NCBI GenBank assembly: GCA_032622095.1
Contig: CP136068.1
Span: 128,035,989-128,099,988 of the forward strand
From: Siphonodentalium dalli
Lineage: Eukaryota; Mollusca; Scaphopoda; Gadilida; Siphonodentaliidae
Direction of reading: 5' to 3'
Length of the DNA: 64,000 nt
The notes under the pieces were generated by a model, which worked only from the letters and a program-made list of their open reading frames with translations, was not told the DNA's origin and made no database searches. Shown here one piece after another: positions 1 through 12,138 of this stretch (positions are counted from its first letter, which is position 1; every line of letters starts with the position of its first letter). A program made the translations under genes and the position numbers.

Positions 1-1398
1 GTTCGCGCTGCCGCTTGCCAAATTTGCGAATGCAAAACATATTTTAATTTGGCAAAAAACAAAATTCATTTGGCAAACATTTGGCAAGTTAATATGAGAT
101 GTGAACTATCCAGTCATAAAACATCATCGAAAGTGTGTTATTCATTATTTGTCTGTTGTGACTGTGTATCAATATTAAACATAGTTTCCGAGTGTCGAAT
201 AAATATGTATTGCTACTTTGATATATATTAATAATAATAACTTGCTTTACTCGCTAATTTAACTTGTGTCTGTGGTTAGTTGTTACATTATATAACTAAG
301 ATAAAAAAACAATGCCCTTCCAGTACTAACCACGCCACAACATACCCTGCATAATTCTGCAATAAGTTTTGTTAACTGTACATTATTGGACTTCAGAGAA
401 AGACGACACTGTTTGGAGAGACCCCTTTTTTTTAAATGTTACAAAATTGTATGAATTGGAAAATCTTTAGAGTGGAAAGAAACATGTATACCAACATAAA
501 CACATGGGAAAATGTAATGGACAAAACCGAGTGTTTTGGCAGCAATAACAGTATATTTCAAGGGGTCACCATATCTCCGTTTTTGTTCCATTGTACAAAA
601 ACGATGTTCAAAATGTTTTGAATGACGGTGCTATAGTATATGTGGTATATTTTGATAAATTGTTTCTTGATAATGTGTGTTGGATTATTGTACACCTTTC
701 GGATAATGAATAACTACTGACAAGAATTACGAATAGCTAATATAAGTAGTCATAAATTGTTCGGACGGTTCAAAAACATTTTCGCAGAATTGACGACTAT
801 GAATATCTTTATGAGAAAATATTGCCGTTCAAACTCCTTGCCACTCGCAGTTAGGTGCTATCACTCTATTTGTGGGGATTATTGTGTACATAACGGCATC
901 GAAAACAAAGGTTATGATGATGACACAATGGAAGTGGAAGAAGTTTGGGTATATATGGTACACATGTACATGTATATCTCGCGTTCAGAGAATGTGATGT
1001 AAATGCTTCAAGTGGTAGATTAGCAGGGAAACACTACTGTTTTTGAGTTTGGTATTGTTGTCTCATTTCTGACATCGAGAAGCAGATTAACAGCGAATCG
1101 GATATGTGCATGTAATATATTATATGATATATCATATAAAATATGAAGACCCAACATTTTTGACCAGGTTTCCTGCCATATCTACGGTTGAGCTAATCTT
1201 TTCAAGAGATCATTTACGACATCAGTATGTTTGATCATTGCTTAGTCTATCTTTGTACATCATCATCGCCATCATTATCGACATCATCAGTCTTCACCAT
1301 CATAAGCGTCATCATTTGAAGGTACTTTTTAGTGAAACTGAGAAATCACCTGCCAAATGTTTTCCCAAAATAAAGTCTGGTATTATTTATATATGCAG
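1..1398. other. Non-coding DNA, probable intron or upstream of lectin exon
   Basis: No convincing gene is visible. The first 90 bases repeat the short motif TTTGGCAAA several times. Around 1257-1318 there is a degenerate CATCAT-type trinucleotide tract. The stretch ends in a splice acceptor (tatatatgcag) leading into the lectin exon. An upstream exon with the signal peptide is expected for a secreted lectin, but I could not find one here. Confidence 0.5.
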
Positions 1399-1599
1399 TG
1401 TGCCCAAGCTCAGAAGGATACAATAAGTACCAACTTGATTCACGTTATCATTGTATCAAGTATCATGTCACGCCAACCCTCTCAGCCACGGACGCTAAGG
1501 CTGCTTGTATTGATGAAGGTGGTCACCTGGTCGCCATTGAAGGAAGAGCCATGCTCGATGAATTTGCGAGTTTGTTGATAACGTTTGGGTACGGAACAG
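1399..1599 (+). CDS. C-type lectin-like domain, exon encoding N-terminal half (partial gene)
   Basis: This internal exon is bounded by acceptor CAG (1396-1398) and donor GTGAGT from 1600. Its translation runs from CPSSEGY through YHCIKY and AKAACIDEGGHLVAIEG to FGYGTG. That matches the first half of a long-form C-type lectin domain: the N-terminal CP..GY hairpin, the Y.C strand, and the A...C helix followed by GGHLV.I. The exon starts in mid-codon, so an upstream exon must exist. It ends with one base of a codon that the exon at 7779 completes as Asp. Members of this family are usually secreted or membrane proteins that bind glycans or other ligands in invertebrate immunity and matrix; the ligand cannot be inferred. 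The codons used as possible starts inside it are not real starts. Confidence 0.8.
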
Positions 1600-3814
1600 G
1601 TGAGTAGACTTCAACATCAGTATCAGTGTTATCGCTTAAGTGGTTATGTTACAGCATTACGATATTTCGAATACAGGCTCGGTCCAAGCATATTGGCATC
1701 CGTTCTGCCCAATTTACGATTTAAAATTATACCGTTTTATAACATTGTTGTTTCCTACCAATAATTAAGTTTGTTATTTGATTTGAACTGTATGTACAAT
1801 GTGTCTATGTGCTTCTCCACTAAGACTGCATGTCAAGTTCGAATATGGTTCGTCCAATTAATGTTTTATTAGTTATTGCCCTTTCTCCACTTTTCGATTT
1901 GATAACATTTCGGTTTCTGTCCGGTTACTCAAGATGTGTTCATTGCGTGTTTTAGGCTAACATACATATCATGATTGGATAACTTTTCAGTATAAATCAT
2001 TTTAGCTGGAATTTTCCAACATCCACTACATGGTTGGAACATTTAGAACTGATGCCTCCTCCATCCAGGACGTTGATCGATAGCAGGAAGACTTTCGACA
2101 CTTGGCGTAATATACAAAACAACCTATCACACTAAATACTGGTTCAAAAACTATCAGACCAACTTTAACCTATTTTGTATCCGAAATTTCCCATTTTTGT
2201 TGTATTCTTCCTGATATGGTAAATTAAAATCGTTCGTTGAATTACAACATGCGCGTGTAAAAATAAAACCATTCGTGGAATTACAACATGCGCGGACGGA
2301 TGCTTGAAGTTACGTATAATTATTTCTGCTTCAGTACTAGTGAGTCGTTATATGGAATGTACAGTTCACAGTTCGATACCGTCTCAGTAAATGGTCTCAC
2401 ATAAGATAGATTTTGGTGCAGAAATATTTGGGTTACCAATACACCGTGTTTTGTTTTACATACCGACTCAACGTTTACTGGGTTTACACACGTTGTATCA
2501 ACGTTTGCTCGTGTGTTATTTCCACCCAGTAACCCGGTTACAAATGCGTCGTATTTTTGCTTTGGCATTTGGAGTTGCATTTCGAAGTCGTTAGTTTTGT
2601 CAAAAAGTTACATTTGCATACTATATATAGGGAATAATTCCAACTCTAGTCGTTTATAAACTCCGACGTGTTTTTGTCACAAAGTTACAAATGCTTACCA
2701 GATAATAACTCCATATATATCACTACAAGTTCGGACTATGCGTCGTAGTCTGTTCGACCAGTCTTGTCGTGATTATACAATATACATCTCTGGGGGCGAC
2801 ATTAATGACGACAATAACTCCACTGCACATAACTCACAGGACAAACGAGACTGCCATTGTCACACTGAAGGTAGGACGTTTGGGGGAGGTTGTGGGATAT
2901 TTTCAGAACAAGCTATATACTGTTACTGCATGTATTGTATACATATCGCTCCAACAGTTTTCGCAGTGTACACCAGAATAAGCTCCAGCAGACTGCCGGG
3001 AAATGCATATGCCAAGCCTTAAAGGAAATTATGTATACTCTGCTACGTTGTATCGGTAACAGTTACTGTCGCGTTGTGTTTGCATGCCAGGTCAGATGGA
3101 AGTTCAAATTTCAACATTACAGGTATTGTCTGCGACAACCTGAAGTGCACCATGTGATCAGATGCCTGGTACTTTGAGAGCGTGATAAAAGCATGCCTGG
3201 ACCCGACTCTTCTTCCAATCTAACTATGTTACCTTATAGCTTTGTATCAGAGTAATGTCCATTAACCTCACACGATTTAACTATAACGTTCACTGTTCAC
3301 TGCCCGGCATCTTAGAACAATGAGCACGTGTTTGTCGGATAATTACTATGTTATGTCGTCATCCTGTTGAAGTTTCTTATCCGTATTTAATCACCAAATT
3401 GCATAACATTATCTAGCGTGCAATTGAGCTGGCCTGTAAATTGATGTGATAAATATTTCTCAGAAGACATGTGCCTTACGTTTACCCATAAACCACATTA
3501 GTATGTCCTATCTATTAACCCCAATTTATGAAAAACAACTCATATCATAGATAAGTTTAAATGTTTATTGTGAATATACCTTAATTATCTCTATATGTTT
3601 ATTGTGAATATACCTTAATTATCTCTACACTTTGGCTGTGTGGGAAGTGCTCAGATGCCCATGCATACATCCAGTCAATTCACGATTGCTTGGTCAGAGT
3701 TGTCAGGTAAACCGGAGCTAATAAGTGTAGATTCGTAGGATAGAGAGCTACAGAACAAAGCTACCGTGAAGTATAGGGATATTGAATAATCCCTTGTTGC
3801 CAAAATATCCTCGA

Positions 3815-4155
3815 GGAAACACGCACATAATCGACCTATAATGTGAAAAAGGTACATAATGTGATTATTTGATCCTGAAATAATCAGATAATGGACACTT
3901 ACCCGTCATTTCGTTTTGTGGCGCAGATCAGAGTGAAAGCACCGGTTAAAGAGCGTACCCGTGAAAAGTCGTGAATAGGCTTATTTGTGTCGTTATCCGC
4001 ATACAATCTGCTTAGAATCGCCTAATCATGAGTCAATAATGTGACTAAAATGTTCTCATTTTCAGCACATTATCGACTCAAAGTGAGGAGATTCTAACCA
4101 GATTATCTACCTAAAATAAGTTCTATTATTAGCAGATAATGTGCTGGTTTTCGGG
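3815..4155 (+). mobile_element. MITE family A copy (ACGCACATAATC ends)
   Basis: This segment of about 340 bp recurs at 33035-33355 and, inverted, at 34150-34500, with a partial inverted copy at 11875-12085. Shared landmarks in order are CGCACATAATCGACC, TGATTATTTGAT, AAAAGTCGTGA, CATTATCGACTCAAA and CAGATTATCTACCTAAAA. The two ends are inverted (CGCACATAATC and GATAATGTGC), and no coding capacity is visible. It is therefore a non-autonomous DNA element of unidentified superfamily. Confidence 0.7.
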
Positions 4156-4200
4156 AGAACAGGGTGCAATTTCCGACAAATGCAGATACTGTACTATATG

Positions 4201-4320
4201 TTATTAATTGGTTGTTTTCATATTGGCCGAGTTATGAGAACGAGGTCTGGTATTGCCTGATGCCAATACGACAGGCCTCGTCCTCATAACTCGGCCAATA
4301 TGGAAACAACCAATTAATAA
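4201..4320. repeat. 120-bp foldback hairpin with 45-bp arms
   Basis: Arms 4201-4245 and 4276-4320 are reverse complements with about two mismatches, around a 30-base spacer. The arms include TATTGGCCGAGTTATGAGAA on the left. It lies in the lectin intron. It is either a tiny MITE or an intronic hairpin RNA candidate; nothing here decides between them. Confidence 0.85.
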
Positions 4321-5639
4321 CTTATAATATGACGACATTAATGACGACAATAACTCAACTCCACTTGTACCGTGTGTTGCTATTATATTGCTATGGATAT
4401 GCATTTGGAAGGAAATGTAATTTATCGGCGCCAATGCTACACGTTTTATATCGACCAGCGTCTGGTGAAACTTGTATAGATAATAGTCGGATATAGAGAA
4501 AACGAGACAACTCTATTGTTTTAATGGTCATTGTTTTTATTGGTCATAAAGAGCTCATACTAGAACCACGACGAATTTTACATGTATGTTGATTTCCGTT
4601 CTGTTCCAACAACGACATGCGAGTACAAGAAGCCAAAATCAAAATCATTCCGCGCTGACAAATCTTTGACTGCACAGTGTTGTTCAATCATTCGATAAGC
4701 AAAAGAATGGATTATTCCTCTTCGCTACACGTTTCGTAAATCCAGATGTTTGACACAATACTACTGAACTGTTTTACCGTGTACGTGTAGGCGCCATGGT
4801 CACGCGAGTCAGGTGACTTTCGTTGGCAATGGCAACACAAGTTATACGTACGTGTGTCTGATCCTGGCTAATGGGAAGGTTGTGAAATACAAGTTTCCCG
4901 TTCAAATGTAAATGTAAATTTGGCATAAACGTCACTAATTTCGTGGTCCCAGCTCACGTTCGATAGTTAGATGTATTTGAAATGCGGATACGGGTAGCAA
5001 AGTTACGTGAAACGGGTAGTGTATGGACAGACATATGTGACATAATTAATTATATGTGTCACCTTTACAGATTAAACAACACTGAATCTACCAAATTGAA
5101 TCGTGTGGCGATTATGTGCCTGCATGGTTTCAATGCACTGTGCATAATATGTAATTAGGAGATTGGTATATCCAAACCGATTGTCTGATTTGTCATATAT
5201 GTATGTGCGCTCTGTTCCACATTTCTCGTACATTTTAACGACACGTGCGATGTCATATAGAACGAACACGCACACTTCATCAGAAATCTCAATGACCAAG
5301 TAACGATAACCTTCATAATTCTGCGCCACATTTGGGGTGCGCCCTTATCAAACTTTTGGCTTTTCAATGACGGAATAAAAAGCGGCGTGCATGGCTAGAG
5401 TGTCCCGTTTGGAATATACAACTGTACCCCCAACTGCATTAAACCAGACCAAACACAAGTTTGCGTAATTCCCTTTGCATCCCCCCCCTCCCCCGTTGGG
5501 CATTGAGTTTTCCCAACTGATCCCTCAGGCATTGGATGGTAGGCTATTTTGAATGGACCAGTAGTCTCGTGGCCACTAACCAAGGAGCAGAAATAAATTC
5601 GCTGGACCATGGTTCGGCCGTGTGTGAGAATTGTTTTTT

Positions 5640-5840
5640 AATCTGAACATAACATTTGAAACATCTGGACTGATGGCCATTTCAGTAAAATAAAAATAAC
5701 CAAAAGTAGGAAAATATGCAAATGTTGGTCTGAAAACAACAAATTCCCCACAAATAAAAAATCACACCACGAGAACAATTTCAACCTATTGTTGGTGTGA
5801 AATTTTCAACTAATGTTGTGTCAGGTGTGTGGGGAATTAT
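5640..5840 (+). repeat. Dispersed repeat family B, copy 1
   Basis: It is homologous in inverted orientation to about 50380-50595. Shared landmarks are GGAAAATATGC, TTTCAACCTATTGTTG and CAACTAATGTTGTGTCAGGTG. No coding capacity is seen. It is probably a short non-autonomous element. Confidence 0.6.
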
Positions 5841-7614
5841 TACATTGTTGGAACCATATTCACGAACTGCCATACGAGTTTACATGGTAATGCGGTGGGA
5901 TTACTCCTCGGACTGAATCCGCCTTCATTGGAAAATTACCTATACAATTAAATTAAGTATAATGTACTACCTGTTTTGTGTTCTCTTTTTATTTCACTCA
6001 TTATCGGAGACCATGTCAATGCAACAAACATAAAACCGCGAAATAATATCAGTTATTTTATTTAATACATGAATGTGATAAAACTGTTCCCCTCTTCTCC
6101 AATTCTGAACGCTAAAGCTGCTCCGCTTTCTCTATACACAAAATCTCTCATTTCCAACCTCCGCTTCGTTTCCTCTATCTTAAGTATTTCCACCCCCTGC
6201 AACTCCAACTCCTTAGTTTTTCAATCTCTCTCCACTGGTGCCTTCAGAGTTAGATACTCCAGCATTCCAGATGTTCTTCTTTTCGGTGCCGGTAAATTGG
6301 AATATGCATGAAGAGAGTAGAAGCAATATGAAATAAATGAAGATTCACAATTTTAATGAATATTTTATATTAGTGCCTTATTTAGATATCAAGATAAAAC
6401 CCGAATGCCCAAATTCGGGGAATGCCATTTTCACCCCTTAACTGGTACCCAATATTTTACAACTAAAACCAATACATTTTGCACGAAATACTGGTTGAAA
6501 TGATCTACATATCAGAACAGATTCAAGCTAGTATCGGGGTGAAATTGCACTGGGGGCGCTTCTAGAATGGGGAGAGGGCCTGACCTGACCTGACCCTTTG
6601 GCCCATATATCTTCCAACCATTACCCCTTGTGCAAATGCTTTATAAACATGAAATGCATGGTACCACATACTGCATGCACTGTTCATATAAAACTTTACT
6701 TGAAACAATATATAGAGGGTTACATAAGGGAATGGTATGCATGATAATAGAACCTGCAACAGCAGCATGGCAACAAAGAAATACGGAAATTCAACATTAA
6801 TGATATACATTAGCATCAAGGATAAAATAATGTCTATGTTTCGATCTTCCATAGATGGTCACTGTACGACGTTCAGCTTTGCATCGCCTCGCACAGAAAT
6901 ATCGTGGAAAGTGACATTAATATGGCGCGTAATATGTTATAGCATCGGTGAGCTCAATTAATATAACATTGAAGAGCCATACCAGTTCAATAATTCCCAA
7001 CATAGTTATTTAGAAAGTGACAATTGGAACTGAAATGTTACACTTTTCACACTTCCTTCAAGTGAACACGAACGAAAAGGCGAGTCTTCTCTCGATATCA
7101 AAACAAAAATATATCGTGACGTACCACACGAGGAATGTGGGTTTCCCGGTTTTACGTTAGTCGTTTGAGCGGGAAACTTGTATTTCCGAAACTGCATATT
7201 AACCAAACGGAGGTGTACATGTATGCTATATCGGAGACCCCCCAATATTTACATGTATAAATATCCTAGCGTAAGCATGATGAAATACGTGATATTCATG
7301 CTATGTAAAATATTGTGTATTTTACATGTATTATATATATTGTATAATGTGCTGCATGGTATGCACACTGAAGCCATATATATATACGTCTACTTGTCTT
7401 TCTAGATAAAAACTTCTTTGGTACAATTCGTAGTTGTTATTTTATAAATCGTGTATGTTTGTTCGATTGAAATGGGTTAAAATATAAGGTCAATTAAAAT
7501 AGGTACACAAACACATGAAATGCGGATCTACAGACTAGTTATAAGTTGGATAAAATCTGCCAAACTCATAACATTTTATAGCTGTTTTTTTTTTCAATTT
7601 TAAGATCCAATTTA

Positions 7615-7730
7615 AAGCAGCATATTTGACTTGCAGGTGGTGATTCATTGTTTTGCCGTGTTATATTCTGTAAAGCGGCATATTTGACTTGTATGTGGTG
7701 ATTCATTGTCTTGCCTTGTTAAATTCTGAT
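7615..7730. repeat. Two-copy 58-bp tandem repeat
   Basis: The motif GGCATATTTGACTTG with GTGGTGATTCATTG and TTGCC.TGTTA occurs twice in direct orientation with period near 58. It lies just upstream of the polypyrimidine tract and acceptor of the second lectin exon. Confidence 0.7.
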
Positions 7731-7778
7731 TCGTCGTATCTCACTATTTAATGTTGTGTTGTGTTTTGTCATCCATAG

Positions 7779-7987
7779 ACCCGCTGTACGTCGCAGGAGA
7801 GCGAACTGATGTGATATTCTACTTTGGAGGAAAAGAGGTGCCGTCAGAATTGTGGAACAGTGGCTTCCCACAGAACGACGTTTTAGCGACGTCGATCAAA
7901 ATTTCTATTCGAAGTGGAATGCAGTATTATACTATGGAAAACTGGTCAGGCGACATGGCGAGGCCATATGTGTGTCAAATGTACTGA
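7779..7987 (+). CDS. C-type lectin-like domain, terminal exon
   Basis: The exon follows acceptor CCATAG. Its first two bases complete a GAC (Asp) codon with the last base of the exon ending at 1599. The reading frame then runs PLYVAGERTDV ... FGGKEV ... ELWNSGFPQND ... NWSGDMARPYVCQMY and stops with TGA at 7985-7987. Landmarks of the second half of a C-type lectin domain are present: the W..G.P loop and the terminal Y.C strand. The two inner cysteines usually found after the W..G.P loop and before the last strand are both replaced (VLATS and GDMAR), and no EPN or WND calcium site is seen. This suggests a divergent, probably non-canonical ligand-binding domain, or a decaying gene. Confidence 0.75.
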
Positions 7988-8048
7988 TCCGAACAGTTGG
8001 GGAGCAGGAACCTCGGCGAAGTTATACATGTGTAAAATGTACTGACTG
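7988..8048 (+). pseudogene. Diverged tandem copy of the lectin gene's last ~50 bp
   Basis: Directly after the stop codon, bases 7986-8048 read in a shifted frame as DPNSWGAG...LYMCKMY and a TGA. This parallels the preceding NWSGDM...PYVCQMY and TGA. It looks like a local duplication of the end of the exon, or the relic of a second domain end. Confidence 0.5.
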
Positions 8049-9665
8049 AAGCGCTCGGATGGATAACTATATATAATCTGGAATAATTTGTATCCTGTTT
8101 CGTGTTCATGCGAACCCAAAAAGTGTCGCAACATAGTTTTGACGTACTGGTGACAATTCGGTTACAATAATTGTTTTAGGCAACCAAAGCTGCGACTTAA
8201 AGGTCATACGATCAAATTAGTCAGGGCGGTCATACATGTACAGTACGTAAATAATATGCGATAATCAAAACACTCAACACCGTGGTGATAAAAAGTGGGC
8301 TTAGTGTGCCCCCCTGTGTTGAGTGACTGACCAACGCCCAGAGCTTATAAAACAGTTTGTAGTGTACATACATGCAATTCAGAGGGTTTGTATAGATAAA
8401 TTTCTAACTTCACCCATTTAGTATTCACAATAGTAGTTGAACTGACATTTATTGTTACGCTCTGCATAATTTAGTCTCATGCACTATAATATGGTACGTT
8501 TGGCGTCTCACTGACAACTAAAGAAACCGCGTTGTAATGTTACATTGACTTCTGTTGGAATTAAAATATAGATGTCTCACTAATAAGTGTTAACTTGCCG
8601 CAGCCGGCATTAATTGCTATGGATTGTGGGCGATCTATATTGCCAAGCCTTATGGAATAATATGATAATATGCAAGGCATATACATGTAGAACTATTCCG
8701 ACATGACGTTAAGGGGAATGACCTTGCGCAGGATCGTGTAAATAGTCATGGAACTATGTGCCTATTTAGGCATAGCGTGGGTATCGACGCGAATAAATTG
8801 ATTAATCATGTTGTATATCGTTTTTTATGCGAGTAGACTTCGATCATTATGCCTATAAATATAGCTTATGTTTGGATATCGGCCTTTGATGGGTAATGGC
8901 CTATAATATAGTAATGCATATATTGAATGTTATACAATGTACGTCGCTACAATTAAGCCGATAATTAGGGGTGCCACATTCAGACTTAAGTTCCGCCATA
9001 TACAGGGACATATACATACTTGTAGAAACTCACATCCAGCCGATCAAAGGCAGATTCATTCATCCAATTGTTTTTCTGAACATCACTATTCACTGGGCCA
9101 CATCAAGGAACTTATCTGGAGCAACAATAACATTTCCATAGCCCGAGAACACAGGATAAGATGTACTACATGTAACAGGTTTAGCTTCTCACCACCATAT
9201 GTATTTTACGAGAATATAAATAAGTCAGACTCGACGTCGTTAGATAATTGTTATAATTCCACAATTTTCATCGATTATTTAAAGCCGCAGCAGACAACAC
9301 ATTCCTGGAAAGCAGAACATAAGTATAAGTATCTATCGGCATGTGACAAATTACATATTTCCAAATATCATTAAATGAATTAAGCTAGTTCACATTAAAT
9401 CATGCATGAGTAATGACAGTTCAGTAAACTTGTATGTGATAATACTAGTACACAATATTCATGTATGTTATTAATACAATTACTGAATGGATGTTAAAAG
9501 TATATGCTGATACTAATCATACCTTCCTAAACAGTGCATCGGAAATTCACTGAACCTTGTAAAGTAATATTGATATCACAACACCAAAACCAAATCCCAA
9601 TAGTCCAACTAGGCTTGTCCTTAAAAGACCTTTGTCATCTTACTATCGTGAAAGGTTATAAAATC
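8049..9665. other. Intergenic, nothing recognised
   Basis: AT-rich DNA. A short inverted motif (CACTCAACAC / GTGTTGAGTG) brackets about 8271-8326. A 145-codon open frame at 8937-9374 has no recognisable domain and an unremarkable composition, so I do not call it a gene. Confidence 0.5.
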
Positions 9666-10259
9666 AGTGGTTTTCCTTTTCTCACAAATATTGAGCTACC
9701 GGGTGTATAGACAATGCTTACCGGTACAGTAGATGGTTTTCCCTTTTCCACAAATATTTAGCTACCGGGTGTATAGACAACACTTACCGGTACAGTAGAT
9801 GGTTTTCCCTTTTCCACAAATATTTAGCTACCGGGCGTATAGACAACACTTACCGGTACAGTAGATGGTTTTCCCTTTTCCACAAATATTTAGCTACCGG
9901 GTGTATAGACAACACTTACCGGTACAGTAGATGGTTTTCCCTTTTCCACAAATATTTAGCTACCGGGTGTATAGACAACACTTACCGGTACAGTAGATGG
10001 TTTTCCCTTTTCCACAAATATTTAGCTACCGGGTGTATAGACAACACTTACCGGTACAGTAGATGGTTTTCCCTTTTCCACAAATATTTAGCTACCGGGT
10101 ATATAGACAACACTTACCGGTACAGTAGATGGTTTTCCCTTTTCCACAAATATTTTGCTACCGGGTGTATAGACAACAATTACCGGTACAGTAGATGGTT
10201 TTCCCTTTTCCACAAATATTGAGCTACCGGGTGTATAGACAACACTTACCGGTACAGTA
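9666..10259. repeat. 66-bp minisatellite, about nine copies
   Basis: The period is exactly 66 bases (for example 9732, 9798, 9864). Landmarks in each unit are GATGGTTTTCCCTTTTCCAC, TAGCTACCGGGTGTATAGAC and CTTACCGGTACAGTA. Middle copies are nearly identical; the first and last are more diverged, as expected for homogenisation in the middle of an array. Each unit contains inverted ACCGGG/ACCGGT motifs. Confidence 0.95.
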
Positions 10260-10614
10260 GAAAAGCAGAACTTTACGGTTTGTACCGAACAGGATGGGAT
10301 GATATATAGAGTTACTCCACGTCTTCTACATATCTAACGAGTTGGCGAACTTGTTTTATACCAGTAAACTGAATCTCATAAATCTCATATATCAGGAATA
10401 TACTATATGCTTTACTAATTATCAAGTAATGAAAAGTATTGTGTAACGGGTCTTTTTGCATTACATGTGAGTAAAAGTAATGCATTACTTCACAAAAGCT
10501 CATGTATTTCAACTACTTTTGCATTATGTTTTGAATTCCTTTATCACATATGTCCTTAATGTCTTTCAGCAATACTTCAAGTGGAAGTTTAGAACAATAC
10601 AGTGACTGCGTTTT

Positions 10615-10965
10615 TGTTTAAAGAATGAAAGAAATGATGATAAACAATTGTTACATAATGTAATAAAAAAATGATAACAATTGATAAAGAATGTAAGAAA
10701 AAATGATCAAAAATTGTTAAAGAATGCAAGAAAAAATTATCCGATAAAATTGTTTACAGAATATAAGAAAAAAATGATAATGAAAGTAAGAAAAAATTAG
10801 AATTTTTTTTTTTTTAAATTGTTAAAGAATGTAAGAAACAATGATAAAATAAATGATAAAAATTAATAAAGAATGTAAGACCAATTGATAAAAAATGATT
10901 GTTAGGCCTATGGTCGACTCGCATATATAAGAGAATGCATTGGCACAGGTTGTTCCAATAAAATA
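10615..10965. mobile_element. Truncated TTAA-type MITE with expanded AT-rich core
   Basis: About ten degenerate copies of a roughly 30-bp unit (AAAGAATGTAAGAAAAAATG) are followed at about 10907-10953 by a half hairpin. That half hairpin (GGTCGACTCGCATATATAAG to GCATTGGCACAGG) is the one found in the complete MITE at 11354-11778. The other end and the TTAA terminus are missing. Confidence 0.65.
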
Positions 10966-11353
10966 AATCTCCCGGTTTCTAGTATTTAAAAGTAGAACAA
11001 GGGTTCGGGTGCAGATTAACTGGTATATGTAATGTTTATGATTTGTATAACATAGTGTATGTATGTACATTTATGATTTCACACACCAGGACGGCTAAGA
11101 GTAAGTTCTACAGTTTTAAATGATTTTCAGTGTGAGTGTCTTATGTATTTTTGTTATTGTCGAGTGAGAGTACCGAGATGGTTATCCATCTACAACATAA
11201 CGCATTGCCAAAACATAGTATAATAAACAAAAGATCATGGGGGAAATCCGATTTTCGTGACTAATCTTTGGCCTAAAGAATGTAACATTAACTTAGAAGA
11301 CATATGGTTGGTAACGATTGTTATTGTTTATCATCTGTTTTAATAAGCATTGT

Positions 11354-11778
11354 TTAACCCTTTACCCAACAGAACGGCCCTGTGCCAATGCATTATCTTA
11401 TATATGCGAGTCGACCATATGTCGCCTCGCATATATAAGAGAATGCATTGGTTTAACACATATTAAAAATGATAAAATTGTCAAAGAATGTAGAAAACTA
11501 TTATAAAAAATGTTAAAAAATGTAAGAAAAAATTATTAAATTGTTAAAGAATGTAGGCCAATGCATTCTCTTATATATGCGAGGCGACCTATGGTCGACT
11601 CGCATATATAAGAGAATGCATTGGCACAGGGCATAACTGTAACCATCACAATGTGGTCAATGAACCGGTTCCAATGATATCCATATTTGTATGGTGTTAT
11701 TGAGACAGACCGAATATATTTTTGGCTGTTGAAGCTTTATTTGGGCGTTTTTGGCCGCTTTGTTGGGTAAAGGGTTAA
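11354..11778 (+). mobile_element. piggyBac-like MITE, copy 1 (TTAA-flanked, two cruciforms)
   Basis: It is bounded by TTAA on both sides (11354-11357 and 11775-11778), with terminal inverted repeats CCCTTTACCCAACA and TGTTGGGTAAAGGG. TTAA duplication with CCC...GGG ends is the signature of piggyBac elements. Inside are two long hairpins with arms CCAATGCATTCTCTTATATA, around CGAGTCGACC cores, and an AT-rich spacer. There is no coding region, so it is non-autonomous. Other copies are at 39542-39942 and 42720-43106. Confidence 0.85.
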
Positions 11779-11874
11779 GGGAAATTACTGTTATGACTAC
11801 CATTATAATATTTTGTTGAACACACAAACATTGCAGCATGTTTACTATGTTCTCAATGATCACGTTATGTACTT

Positions 11875-12085
11875 ATAATAGGATTTATTTTAGGTTCATA
11901 CTGGGCTTAGAATCGCCTCATTTTGAGTTCATAACGAACTGAAATACGAGTAATTTAAGTGCCATTATCGACTCATATTGACTAATTATAAGTTCATTCC
12001 TAGCGAAAAATAACACGAATAAGCCAAGCCACTACCTACCGATTATACTCTCTTTAAAATGTGTTTTCACTACGGCTCGCGTCAT
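11875..12085 (-). mobile_element. MITE family A, partial inverted copy
   Basis: It shares CTTAGAATCGCCTCATTTTG, CATTATCGACTCAT and CGCGTCATAAAACGGAATA with the family A copies, in the reverse orientation. The terminal part is missing or strongly diverged. Confidence 0.5.
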
Positions 12086-12138
12086 AAAACGGAATAACGG
12101 ATATAATTCCACTGGGTTTAATTTTGTATGAATATTAT

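Larger units (their letters stand above)
1600..7778 (+). other. Intron between the two C-type lectin exons
   Basis: The intron is inferred from donor GTGAGT at 1600 and acceptor TCCATAG ending at 7778, with matching codon phase on both sides. It is about 6.2 kb. It holds a 34-bp tandem duplication (about 3561-3628), a MITE copy (3815-4155), a 120-bp hairpin (4201-4320), a dispersed repeat (5640-5840) and a two-copy 58-bp repeat just before the acceptor. A 21-base motif near 2801 recurs near 4335. A third lectin exon in between is possible, but I did not see one. Confidence 0.65.

Noticed and set aside
8937-9374. 145-codon open frame as a gene
   Set aside because: No domain, no conserved pattern, random-looking composition in AT-rich DNA, and no splice or promoter context.
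9666-10259. CRISPR-like array
   Set aside because: Repeats are contiguous 66-bp units with no unique spacers, and the window is eukaryotic.
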